A stretch of 64,000 nucleotides of DNA. It comes from Gordionus sp. m RMFG-2023 (lineage: Eukaryota; Nematomorpha; Gordioida; Chordodea; Parachordodidae). The notes beneath the pieces are model-generated. The model did no database searches and was not told the origin of the DNA. It saw only the letters and a list, made by a program, of their open reading frames with translations. The position numbers and the translations under genes were made by a program. This document shows positions 23,590 through 34,384 of this stretch, one piece after another; positions within the stretch are counted from its first letter, which is position 1, and each line of letters begins with the position of its first letter. Where the stretch lies: assembly GCF_954871325.1 (NCBI RefSeq), contig NC_088777.1:25211366-25275365 (forward strand). Direction: 5' to 3'.

Positions 23590-26500
23590 TGTTTTTTCTC
23601 TTTAGCTTTCACCTTTTCTGGTGGTAAGCTCCTTCAATATCTCTCTCCACTTATGTTATTCATACTATCTCGTTTATCTAATTTATACTTCTTAATATTG
23701 GCTCTAACTTTATGGCCCCATTGTAGTTTAGGCCTTCCTCTTTTACGTTTACCCATCAATTCCAAACTTTCAACCTTATTTCCTATGTAGTTCATAGGCC
23801 TTCTAATTCTATGTCCATACCACCTAAGTCTGTTTACCATTATTTTAAATGGGCACTACCTTTAAACTTCCTAGTATTCTTGTACTTCTCACCTTATCCT
23901 TTCTTGTTACCCCAGCAATCATCCTCAGCATTCTCATCTCCATAGTTTGTAGACTTCTCTCGTCTGATTCTTTAGTTGGTCATGTTTACTAACTATATAG
24001 AATAGTTGGTTGCACTATGGAACTGTAATTTTTCCCTTCAATTTCTGTGGGATTCTTTTGTCAAAGAGCAGTCCAGATAAACATCTCCACTTTAACCACC
24101 CTTGATTAATTTTACTCTTTATCTCTTTCTCTATTGTGCCGTTTGTTTGTATAATGGAGCCCAAATACTTGCAGCTTTCAATTGTCGATATCTGCCATTT
24201 ATTTATATCAATGCTCTCTGTTTCATCTCCTCCTATCACCATATACTCCGTCTTTTCTCTATTTACTTTTAGTCCGTGCTTTTCTAGGATATTTATCCAG
24301 CTCACTAATCTTTCTTTTACTTCATCTTTGGATTCGGCAAGTATCACAATATCATCTGCAAATATCATATTCTACAGGACTGTTTGTGGTATATAACTGT
24401 ACTAATACATCTATTACTGTTATGAAGAGAAGTGGACTGAGAGCCGACCCTTGATGAACTCCTTCGGCTATGTGAAGCCTGTTGAAGTATCAGTTGTGCT
24501 ACGGGCCATTGTTGAATGGCCCATATACATATCCTGTATTATTCTTATATATTTTTCAGGAACCTTTTTGTAGCTTAGCGCCCACCATATAAGTTTTCTT
24601 GGGATTCTATCGAAGGCCTTTAGATCGAGAAAAACCATGTATAGCTTTTTGTTCTTTTCCATGTATTTTTCACTCATTTGCCTAATTCCAAACTGAGTCT
24701 CTCCTATTTCGATTATTTCTCTTAACCTTTTTTCTATTATTTTTTCGTAGAGTTTAAGACAGTGTGACATTAGTTTTATGCCTCTGTAATTTTGACAATT
24801 GTGTGGATCTTGAAGATAGGAACTAGATAGCTCTGCCTCCATTTTTGAGGGATCTCTTCATTTTCCAGTATTTTATTGTACAGATTTGTGAGGAGATGTA
24901 TTCCATCATCTCCTAGTGCTTTAAGACTTTCTATTGGAATATCATCTGGACCCTTAACTTTGTTGTTTTTCATATGCTTGAGGCATGTGATTATTACTTG
25001 TTCTGTTATTGGTTGTACAAGGTTTTGACATGGGGAGTGTTCATCTAGATGTAGTATGTGGGAATTAAAGTTGAGAAGCTCCTTAAAATATTCTTTCCAT
25101 CTATTCATTATTTCTTTTTCCTTTATTATCAATTTCCATCTTTATTTTTAATTACTTTCAGAGCTCCGTTTATATTCCTAGAATTCTTTTCTCGCTGTTT
25201 GGCTAATCTGTATATTTTATTTTGCCCTTCTTTGGTATGTAGGTCATCGTATGCCATAACTTTAGCCCTAGCCACCGCCTTTGTAGCTATTCTCTTGGAT
25301 TTTTTGTAATTTGTCTTGTCATCTGGGTTTTTGGATTTGTACCATATTTTATATAGGGCTCTTTTCTCTTTTATAGTGGTTTGTACATCTTTATAGTTCT
25401 TTGCATGATTTGTTGCCTCCCTTTGTCAAGCCTAATGTCGATTTGGCAGTGTCTATTAGTTTGGATAAAAGGTCTGTCCACATTTTTTCACTGACTTGTG
25501 AGGAATCTATTGTTTTAATGTTTGCATTGATTGCAAAGGCATCTGTTTTTAATCTACCCCATTTGATGCATTGTTCAAGTTTTGTCTTGTTTTGAATGGA
25601 TTTATTTGTGATGTGTAAATCCATGACTAGTAGCTTGTGTTGCGCGGCAATATCTTCTCCTGGGATGACTTTGCAGTCTATTACATCTTTTAATCATCTG
25701 CAAGAGATAGTAATCTATCTGGGTTTTCCTTGTACCACTTTCATATGTTATAGTAAGCGTTGGTTAAGGCAAGGTCAAAGGCTTGCGCAAATTTCAGTAC
25801 ATGCTCTCCTTCATCATTTCTTTCTCCATATCCAAAACCACCATGATGCCTTTTGTATCTATCTCTTGCTTTTCCCACATGCGCATTTATGTTACCATTT
25901 ATTATAACTAGGTCATCCTTAGGGATATCCATTACAGTTTCATCAAAGATAGCTCTAAATCTTTTTTTCTTCCTTACAACCCGTTGAACAGCATATACTG
26001 AAAGGATGTGTAGTATTGATTGACCAATGCAGAGGTTTATCTTCATTAGTTATCAGAGATCCTGCTGATTTCTACTACTGAGGAGGTTAGATCTTAACTG
26101 AGGATGATACTGACACCGTTCCTATTGCTAACAATTCCATTATAATACAATTTATACCCATCTCCAATCATTAAAGTCTTCTGACCTTTCCATTTCGTCT
26201 CTTGTGCACACTATATTAACTTGTTCAACATTGATGCCAATTCTCTCGTCTTACCTTTAAGTGTACCAATATTCAAACTTGCTAACCTTGTCTTCTTTGC
26301 TTTGACCTTTATTTTTCTTTTCGCAGGATAAAGGTCTACATCCTGCGCGTCGCTTGGAGGGAACGTCCTAGCTTTCATTTTCATATTTTCATTTGTGCCC
26401 TTCATTTTTGTTTATTGGACAAGTATCCTTAGCACCCGGCTGTCCAAGCCTGTCGGTGACCGGGGTCTCATCTCTAAGCTTTGAAATTCATTTTACCATA

Positions 26501-26616
26501 TGTCTTTATACATCAGTCATCGAAGAAAAATCCGAAAATTTTTACGTTCCTTACCAGGATCGAACCTGGGACCTTCTGTTTCCAAGCCTACATCATAACC
26601 CACTAAGCCACCCTTA
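23590..26616 (-). mobile_element. RTE-like LINE, about 3.0 kb, nearly full length but broken
   Basis: One protein-coding unit in several frames on the minus strand. N-terminal: RLASLNIGTLKGKTRELAS (26,211-26,405), the start of an apurinic-type endonuclease; GGFGYGERNDEGEHVLKFA (about 25,790) is also endonuclease. Reverse transcriptase: GPDDIPIESLK, NCQNYRGIKLMSHCLKLYE, MVFLDLKAFDRIPR, then the FADDIVILAESKDEV catalytic box (24,340) and CKYLGSIIQTNG. C-terminus: RLRWYGHRIRRP and GKRKRGRPKLQW (about 23,720-23,840). The motifs match the RTE/RTE-X group. At least six frame changes or stops. Length fits the 3.0-3.3 kb typical of RTE elements. A tRNA-like head forms its 5' end. Confidence 0.85.
26545..26615 (-). 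ncRNA. tRNA-derived head with A and B boxes at the 5' end of the LINE
   Basis: On the minus strand: TGGCTTAGTGG (A box, all consensus positions met), about 33 nt later GGTTCGATCC (B box), closed by a CCAGG...CCTGG T-arm-like stem. This is the layout of an RNA polymerase III internal promoter. It lies exactly at the LINE/arm junction with no gap, so it looks like part of the LINE rather than a free tRNA gene. It lacks a clean acceptor stem and is not called as a functional tRNA. Confidence 0.6.
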
Positions 26617-27426
26617 GGAGTGTCCCAGAATGTCACAAACTATGGGAAAACATCGTTATGCAATTGCAAAATGGGTTACATGAATAAAAGGTGCATGTGT
26701 TTCAAGAACAACCTTAAAATGTTCAACGAAATGTCATATAGCTTTGAAAAATTGTTGCAATAAATAATTTTTTTTTAAATTCAAATTTTTTTAAAATATA
26801 TTATCATGTGAAAATATTTAATATTTTACAAAAATTTACAAAAACAAAATGTCTTAACCTTATCCCTTTTCATTCATTATATGCCTTAATTTTATACTAT
26901 TTACTTTTATAAACATTCTCTTTTTAAATCCCTTATTTTGGCATTTTAATTATATGGTGCCAGCCAGACGGCAGAAAGAAAAAGCAATTATATTATTTGT
27001 TTTTCCCAATAAGCAACTAAATTTGTATTACATGGGGATTCGGAAAAGATTCCGATAGATCTCGAATCCCAACTTTGGGATTCCGAATCCCACATGATTC
27101 ATATATATAGACTAAAATATATCATAATTTTATATAAATTAAAAATATTATTTATATATTATTTATAATATTTATTTAAATAATAATATTTTATAATATA
27201 ATTGAATTAAACACTAACATATTAAAGTGCACAACCCGAACCAATCCGAACATGCTGTTTTAAGTCCACATTGCATTGAGTTCATTTAAACAAAGTAGGG
27301 CTAACTTAGGCTTCAATTCGTTCAACTTTTTTTATGAACAGTCTATGCATATCATAAATCTGTATTTATGGGGATATTTCATTTTAGTTAATTTGGGATT
27401 AATTTATGCAATATGTATATTTTTAC

Positions 27427-27602
27427 ATTATTTTCGTATATAATATGACTATTCATATTTAAATGGCATCCATCCTTTAACCAAATCGTATTTATATCAT
27501 TAATATCGTCCTTCTTATCAATTAAATTATTTATAGAAGCTTTGTAATCACAAGTTAGTCGTATTTCTTCATCATAAAATGCTAATATTTCCATATAATG
27601 AT
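27427..27602 (-). CDS. Exon 7: N-terminal half of an Ig domain
   Basis: After TTTAAATAG the exon reads HYMEILAFYDEEIRLTCDY, an Asn/Asp-rich loop and then TIWLKDGCHLN: the first Cys (RLTCDY), the core Trp (IWLKDG) and the strands between them in an I-set-like Ig domain. It ends in phase 0 at YENN before GTAAAAATA. The second Cys of the fold is not here. It is supplied by exon 8 (NHEGIYLC), which also starts in phase 0, so I join the two across a 22.9-kb intron. A KRBA2-like coding piece at 22.5-23.1 kb lies on the same strand between them but has the wrong phase and belongs to a transposon. Confidence 0.75.
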
Positions 27603-28582
27603 CTATTTAAAAAATAAAATATTTAAAATTGAATTTTTTAATAAAATTTAAATCATAAGATATTTCGATTATAATCAGATAGTTATTCACATTTGACTCT
27701 TTATATTCTAACATTTCATATTAGATCTGATGGAATATTTTATGTAATAATTTTGTAATCATATTCATTTTTATTAATTGAAATTCTATTTATTAAATCT
27801 CTATAAAAAATCAATAAAATAAACAAATTAATATAGATTATCTTTATATAAAAGGTATAAATAATGACAATATATATTAACATAACCATAAGGGTATCTA
27901 TGTTTTTTAAGTAATGTGGGGAGGGGGGGGGAGTAACTTTTGGGTATTTTTCCTCACACATTTTATTGAATAGCTTTAGGTATACTATTTTTAAAATAAT
28001 TTTAGTCATTGGCTTAAGTTAGAGAATGTTTAAGTCTAAAATTAATTAGAATTTCTAAAAAATTTAAATGAATTTAAAGTGGTAAAACATTTATTAGCAC
28101 TTATTAACACAACAAAAAAGGCAATTTAGTTTTTTTTAAATAGTTTTTGAGAGCACCCTATTAAAAAACCAAATAAAATACAGTGGCGCACTTCTTTTTT
28201 TCTAAAGTTTTGCATTGTATTTTTTTTAAAAATTTTAACGGAGAGAGAAGGATGAGGAGAGGGAAAGTATATGGGAATCAGATTTTATTTTAAATACCAA
28301 ACTTTGTAAATTTTTAATGTGAAAGGCTAATTCTGCCCCTCTTCTCCCCCCCCCCCCCCGTATGATATAGACGGTCTATTCTAATATTCCATTTTACCGC
28401 CATTATTTTAACCAATATCTAAAATTTTAAGTACTGGCTGTTTTTTGATTGGTGTGAATTGCTTATTTTAAAAATAAATTTCAATATCACATTTATTTTT
28501 TATAAATCATTTGCTTTTTTTTGCATATTAAAATATTTAATGATTTTTATTTTTTATAGCTATTATAATAATCATCATAATT
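27603..28582. other. Intron sequence with poly-G and poly-C tracts
   Basis: AT-rich intron next to exon 7. It holds a G-rich tract (27,918-27,931) and a run of 14 C (28,346-28,359), opposed as in the ends of some transposons here, but no inverted repeat was found around them. The open frame at 27,740-28,009 (minus) is low-complexity and hydrophobic with no family sign. Confidence 0.4.
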
Positions 28583-28695
28583 CTGATTCTTAGATTTGTG
28601 TTATGTTGTAAAGTGTGGAAATTTAAAGAAAAAAAATATTTAAAAGTGTGAAACAAAATCTATTCTCAAAATTCTATAATTCATAGCTTCTTAAC
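28583..28695 (+). repeat. 113-bp direct repeat, copy 1
   Basis: By eye about 92% identical to 37,733-37,845 (same strand), including TTTGTGTTATGTTGTAAAGT and AATCTATTCTCAAAATTC. The copies bracket the Gag/protease relic at 32-34 kb, so they may be remains of LTRs; unproven. Confidence 0.6.
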
Positions 28696-29398
28696 AGTTG
28701 GGCCGTTTATTTTTTTATTCAACCACGGGGAAGATATCTGAGGTATCGTGCCGCATGATATACTTTTTTTTTGTTTTTGGTCGCGTGACTTTTTGCTAAA
28801 TTTTGCTTAAGCTTAATATGCTCAATTAAACAAGCTGATTGCTCATAATATTGAATTATAAATAATATTATAGATATATAAAATATGTAAATAATATTAT
28901 AAATATATAATATAAATTATACTATATTAATTATATGTAAATTATGTAAATAATATTAATTATTATATTATAATTAAATTAAATATTACAATTATATATT
29001 ACTAAAATTTATATTAATACAATTTAGATATTTTTTTTATATCAAATTATTAAAATTATATTATGTTAAATATTACAAGTATATATTTATTAAAATTTAT
29101 ATTAATACCATTTATATTAAATTTGATTTTAATATTAATTATGTATATTTTTTTTCCGGTCATGGGATACTTTATTTGAATATTTACTGATATGATATGA
29201 TGTCAAAATATATTAGCAAATAATTAATTTTTTAAAAAGGTAAATTTGATTTTAATATTAATTAGGTAATTATATTAAATATTTGATTAAGGTATTTATT
29301 AAATATATATTAATACAATTAATAAATTTTTCTTTATATGATGTTAATTAATAAATTATATTAAATAGGTAAATAATATTATAAATATATAAAATATG

Positions 29399-31484
29399 CA
29401 GGGTTGGGCAGCATCGAGGATATTTGTATCTAAGATATCTTTTTTAAAATTTTGGAAAGTATCTTGTATCCAGTATCTAAGATATATTTAAAAGTATTTG
29501 TATCTTAACCAACTTTGTATTCAAAAGATACAGATATTTTTAAAAAAATTTATATTGGTTAATTTAAATAGTATTAAAATTTAAAATGATATTGTTTTAA
29601 GATTTAAATGAAAAATTTAATCAAAATTTAGATATTTTAAGATAATTTTTGATATATGACGTTGGTCGTCATATAGCAATTTGCTAACAATTAGAACTAC
29701 CATATTTGAATCGTTTTATATCTGTCTATTTTAAAATTATGGAAGAAGAAAATAGAATAATATGTTTATCTTCGTCTTCAGATGAATCTTCAACCGAAAA
29801 TTATAACAATAAATTTAAACTAAGCATACTTAATGGCATATTTTTTGAAGTACTTCAAGATGATCATAATAAAGAAATTCATCGTAACTTTGGTATTGAC
29901 GAAAAAGTTATAGCAACTGTTACAGATAACGGCTCTAACTTTAAGAAAGCTTTCAAGGAGTTTGGATATTCTATGGAAGCTGTAGAGAATGACTTTGACA
30001 TCAATGATGATGAATGTATAGAATTCGAAATCATTGAAAGTAATATTTAATACTTCTTTAAAATTTATTATGATATTGTAAATTTAGTAAAAAATTTTAT
30101 TCTAATAAAATTATTTATTTGTTTATTTAAGGGTCTAAAGAAGCCTCAATAACATTGCCTCAACACATTTGTTGTTTGTGCCATACGATAAGTCTAATTG
30201 CCAAGAGAGCTATTAAGGATTCTCCTAACATTTCTAAAATTCATCATCCTGCAATAGCTAAATGTACTAAGCTATGGAATGCAAATAATAGGCCTAAAAC
30301 TGCAGAACTTATCAAAGCAGTTTTAGGAATAAACCTTGTTGCACTAGATGGAATAGTTTGTATGATAGTCTTCATAGTTTATTAAAATTTAAAGGCGTAC
30401 TTCCTAAATTATGTCAAAAATTAGAATTTCCTAAATTAAGAGATATTGAAATTCAAATTTAGAAGAATATTGCAATATAATGGCCCCATTGGCTATAGCG
30501 ATTGACAAAATACAAAGTGAAATCAACTGCTATTATGGAGAATCAGCTCCAATTTTAAATGTCGTTAAAAAAAATTACAAATTTAATTCAAACCAATCAA
30601 CAATTTTGCAAACCATTAGCTGTTGCCATAGAAAATTATTTAAATAAAAGATTTAAAAATATATATGATTTTGATAACAATTTTAAAAGTGCATTTTGGG
30701 CAACTATTTCTCATCCCTATTTTAAAATTCGTTGGATTGATGGTGAAAAAGAAAAAAAATACCTTCAGGATTTGTTATTACAAGTTTTAATTGTTTTTAA
30801 AAATAATATTGAAATTAATATTTCAACAAAATCTTCAATTGATGAAGATGATGATTACTTTTGCCTTAAAAGTACCACTACAATTCTAATAATTCAATAA
30901 ATGATATTGAAATAGAGGTCCTAAATTATATGAAAGATGACAGGCGGAGTATAAATATGTTAAATAGTTATAAATATATAAAAGAAATATTTATTAAATA
31001 TAACACAATATTACCCTCCTCAGCCCCCGTTGAAAGATTATTTAGCTTTGCTAATATGGTTAATAAACTAAATAGTCAAAGATTGAACTATAAATCATTT
31101 GAAAAATTAATGATATTAAAAAATAATGCTGATTTATGATGCTGATTTTTTATTATTTACTAATTATATAATTATTAAATGGAATATCGCATTATCTTTT
31201 ATAATAAATTTGTTATTTTCTACAATTTATTTAAAATATTTTTTTATAAATTTATATTATAGATAAGAAAATAAAGCTTTCTTTATACATTTTGATTTTG
31301 ACTATTTAACGTTTTTTAAAAAAGTATCTTGTATCTTAGATACTTTTTTTAAAAAATACAAGTATCTTGTATCTTATATCTTATTAAAATTTTTCTAAAG
31401 TATCTAGTATCTTGTATCTTAAATACAAAATTTTATAAAGTATCTGTATCCGAATACAATTTTCTGAAAATTTGCCCAACCCTG
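29399..31484 (+). mobile_element. hAT transposon hAT-3, longer but broken
   Basis: Exact 8-bp duplication AAAATATG (29,391-29,398 and 31,485-31,492). Inverted ends CAGGGTTGGGCA, followed by TATCTTGTATCTTAG-like subterminal repeats on both sides. Most of a transposase remains on the plus strand in at least four frames. Confidence 0.9.
29706..31139 (+). pseudogene. hAT-3 transposase, broken
   Basis: Pieces in order: an acidic N-terminal part with the catalytic-core segment KVIATVTDNGSNFKKAFKEF (29,900), LPQHICCLCHTISLIAKRAI (30,155-30,230), KPCCTRWNSLYDSL near 30,330 (family C-x-T-R-W motif), HPYFKIRWID (30,712) and the dimerisation domain NTILPSSAPVERLFSFANMV (30,995-31,070). A GTAATATTT...TTATTTAAG intron about 90 nt long probably separates the first two pieces (about 30,041-30,130). 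Beyond that at least two frameshifts and a stop are seen. No BED finger was found. Confidence 0.8.
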
Positions 31485-32124
31485 AAAATATGTAAATAAT
31501 ATTATAAATATATAATATAAATTATATATTAATTATGTAAATAATATTAATTATTATATTATAATTAAATCATATTAAATATTACTAAAATTTATATTAA
31601 TACAATTTATATATTTTTCTTTATATCAAATTAATTTAAATTAAATATATTAATTACTTTAAATATTATATTAAAATTATATTATGTTAAATAATACAAT
31701 TATATATTTATTAAAATTTATATTAATACTTTTTATATTAAATTTGATTTTAATATTAATTATGTGATTATATTAAATATTTGATTATATTTACTAAAAT
31801 TTATATTAATACAATTAATAAATTTTTCTTTATATGATATTAATTTAATATTAAATACTTAAATAGTAAAATCTATCTGTAAAAGTTAAATTTTTAATAT
31901 TTTTTTAAATCTCTTGCTTTAAACTTATAGGGGCCATTTTGACAGCCATTTTAGCTTATTTGCCTTTTTGATATTTTTAAGAGTATATAGAGCGCACCCG
32001 AACCGATATCGGGGGCATATTTTTTTCATTTAGAATTATAAAGATTATTATAATAAAATTATAAATAAATTTATTATAAATACACAAAAATTTGAATAAA
32101 TTGTGAGGTAAATTAAAATAAAAA

Positions 32125-33942
32125 ATGTTCAACAAAAAAGTTATAAGAGCATATAATTACATAGAGATCAGAAATTTGTCTCAATGTATTTATATAGTAT
32201 TAGTTTTAAGTATAATATTAAGCATTTATATTTGGTATAAAAGAAGAAATATTAATAAAGAGGAAAATAAAATAAGATTGATAAAACAAGATTCTGAAAA
32301 AGAAAAGGATGATATAGATAAGATTGAAATTAAAAAAATGATAAAAGTAATGAGAGAAGAATGGGAAAATGAAAAAAAAAGATATAGAAGAATTGGAAAG
32401 AAAAAATAAAGAAAAATTGGATAAAATTGAGTTAAAAAAAAGGAAAAGAAAATATTGAGAGTAGAAATGACATAAATGAAAATAAAGATAAAAGAATTGG
32501 AGGAGAAAAATGAAAAAAAGGAATAGAGCGAAATTATGGAAATATTAGGGAAGATAAAGATAGAATGGAATATAGAAGGAATCAATGGAATAGGGCGGGT
32601 CAAAATAAAGCATGTTATAATTGTGGGAAATATGGTCATAAAGCAGAGAATGTAATGAAGGAATAAATCAAAAAATGTTACTAGTAGTTTGTATAAGATG
32701 TGGAAACAAAGGACATAATGCTGAGGAATGTTACGTTCCGGTATACAAGTTATTAAATGAAAAACAAAAAATTAGAGCTGCGTGTGAAAATTGTGGAAAG
32801 TTTGGGTATAATCAGGAATAGAAATAAAAAATGAAGGAAATGGAAATAACACTTATGGGATTTAAAAATATGTTAGAAAATGAAAACGGAAGAATATATA
32901 AATTAGTAATTTACCGATTTTAAAGTTGGAAGATAATAAAAATTTTGATCAATGTCCAAGAATAAAAGTGAATGTAGGAAATAAAGAAATTTTGATGTTA
33001 TTGGATAAAGGGGCAACAATATCTGTAATGGGGTATGATGAATTTTACAAGTTATGGTCAAATGAACACATAATTAAAGATAAAATGATTAAAACAATTG
33101 AATGGTTCAGAAATTATGGTATTAAGAAAAGTAAATTTACCGGTATTAATAAATAAGGAAATAATAAATTTGGATTTGTGGGTATTAGAAGAAAAAATTG
33201 ATACAGTTCTGGGATGGAATTGGATATCAAAATTTGGATTATAAAATATTTTTTTGAATATATTTCAAGAGAAAAATGATGATAAAAATTTTGAATATTT
33301 AAAAATCATAAAAGAGGTAGATGTTAAAAATTTGGGAAATAAGTTGATGAAAAATGAAATTTTAGAGAATATTAAAATTGAGAATATGGTAAATAATAAT
33401 GAAGAAATTTGTGATAATGAAAAAAATGAAATTGTGGAAAATACAAGGCTAAAAAGTGGTGAAATTGAAAATGTATTAAATAATTCTGAAGAAATTCTGA
33501 AAAATGAAAAAATTCTAAATGATAAAATGGATCAGGAGAAGCCTGATATTTTGGATAATAAAATTGACATAAGTATAATACCTGATATTGAAATTGAGAA
33601 AAATATTGATTTGGAAATCAATAATATATCAGTTGATTTGAAAGTTGATAATATTTTGGAAAATTCAGAAATTAAAAAAATATTGATTTGGAAATTGATA
33701 ATATTTTGGAAATTGATGATGAAAATTTTAATTTGGAAATAGACAATAAGATAAATAATTATATAAAATGTGATGAGATTTATAAAGACTTAAATTTGGA
33801 GAGGGAAAAATTACCTGTATCGAAAAATTTTCCGGTGAAATTGGTGAGAAAAAAATTAAAAAATAAAAGTGTGGTAGAAGAAGGAGAAGAGAATTTAGTT
33901 CTAATGAGAAATGTAAATACTCATTATTTGAGGGAATTGTAG
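32125..33942 (+). mobile_element. LTR retroelement relic: Gag and protease region
   Basis: A broken fossil. The first part (from 32,125) has a hydrophobic membrane-like segment, IYIVLVLSIILSIYIW, then a Lys/Glu-rich stretch. Near 32,610-32,820 are CCHC zinc-knuckle boxes (CYNCGKYGHK; CIRCGNKGHNAEEC; a third partial one), followed by an aspartic-protease-like segment (IKVNVGNKEILML) and a long repetitive Asn/Glu/Ile-rich stretch (33,254-33,740). No reverse transcriptase or integrase is present here. Several breaks. Related in plan to the Ty3/gypsy-type element at 53.7 kb, but clearly diverged. Confidence 0.65.
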
Positions 33943-34382
33943 AATTGTAAGGGAAAAATTTGGGAATATGTATATGAGGAATATAAATGCTCATTACCTG
34001 ATGGAATTGTGGAATTATATATTCTAAAAATATTTAGGGGTAAAAGGGTTATGGATCGCTTAATCTAATGATAAAAGTATATATGAATTAAAAGCTTGGT
34101 AGTTTATGTGGAATATTGCCAGCAATAATTATTGAGTTAATATTTTGCATTGTAAAATTTGATATAAAAAATAAATATGTGTAGTTGATTGAGTTTTTGT
34201 TTTAAATTTTATAGGAATAAAATTCAAAAGAATAAATGAAGTAAAATATGGAGGGTCAAGTGGTGTTAAAGTTTAACTTGTTTTAATTTTTTTTATTTAT
34301 CGTTGGTAAAAGAAGGTTGAAAGATAAAATGTTTTTATGAGTTGGGATTGTATTGAGTTTGTTAAAATAAAGTTGTTTGTTA
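33943..34382. other. Non-coding stretch after the Gag/protease relic
   Basis: AT-rich, no recognisable motif; may be remaining internal sequence of the same retroelement. Confidence 0.35.
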
Positions 34383-34384
34383 TA

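Larger units (their letters stand above)
21992..27100 (-). mobile_element. Palindromic DNA transposon E with KRBA2-like integrase tail, split by a LINE
   Basis: Inverted arms of about 450-480 bp: 21,992-22,435 and 26,617-27,100, sharing GAATCATG ends, GATTCGAGATCT, GCCAGACGGC and a TTGCAATTTCATAATGA-like core. By eye they are about 85-90% alike. Inside the left arm, 22,524-23,060 (minus) is an integrase-like coding piece; its inverted partial copy at 23,410-23,580 belongs to the right arm. An RTE-like LINE (about 23,590-26,616) later separated that copy from its arm end. No clear target duplication. It sits in the intron between exons 7 and 8 of the receptor gene. Confidence 0.65.
28850..31870. 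repeat. Very AT-rich degenerate tandem repeat, split by hAT-3
   Basis: Blocks with AAATTATGTAAATAATATTA and ACTAAAATTTATATTAATAC recur several times in 28,850-29,398 and again in 31,485-31,870, about 200 bp apart. hAT-3 inserted into this array. Confidence 0.55.

Noticed and set aside
24136-25907. Plus-strand open frames over the LINE
   Set aside because: They are antisense shadows of the minus-strand LINE protein; only the minus strand shows RT and endonuclease motifs.
26545-26615. Functional tRNA gene
   Set aside because: A and B boxes are good, but no clean acceptor stem can be paired and it is fused to the LINE 5' end; called tRNA-derived only.
27740-28009. Hydrophobic minus-strand frame of 89 codons near exon 7
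   Set aside because: Low-complexity Ile/Tyr-rich sequence translated from AT-rich DNA; no start context, splice fit or family sign.
32226-32639. 137-codon minus-strand frame, Ser/Phe/Ile-rich
   Set aside because: Complement of the Lys/Glu-rich Gag-like region; composition is a shadow effect.
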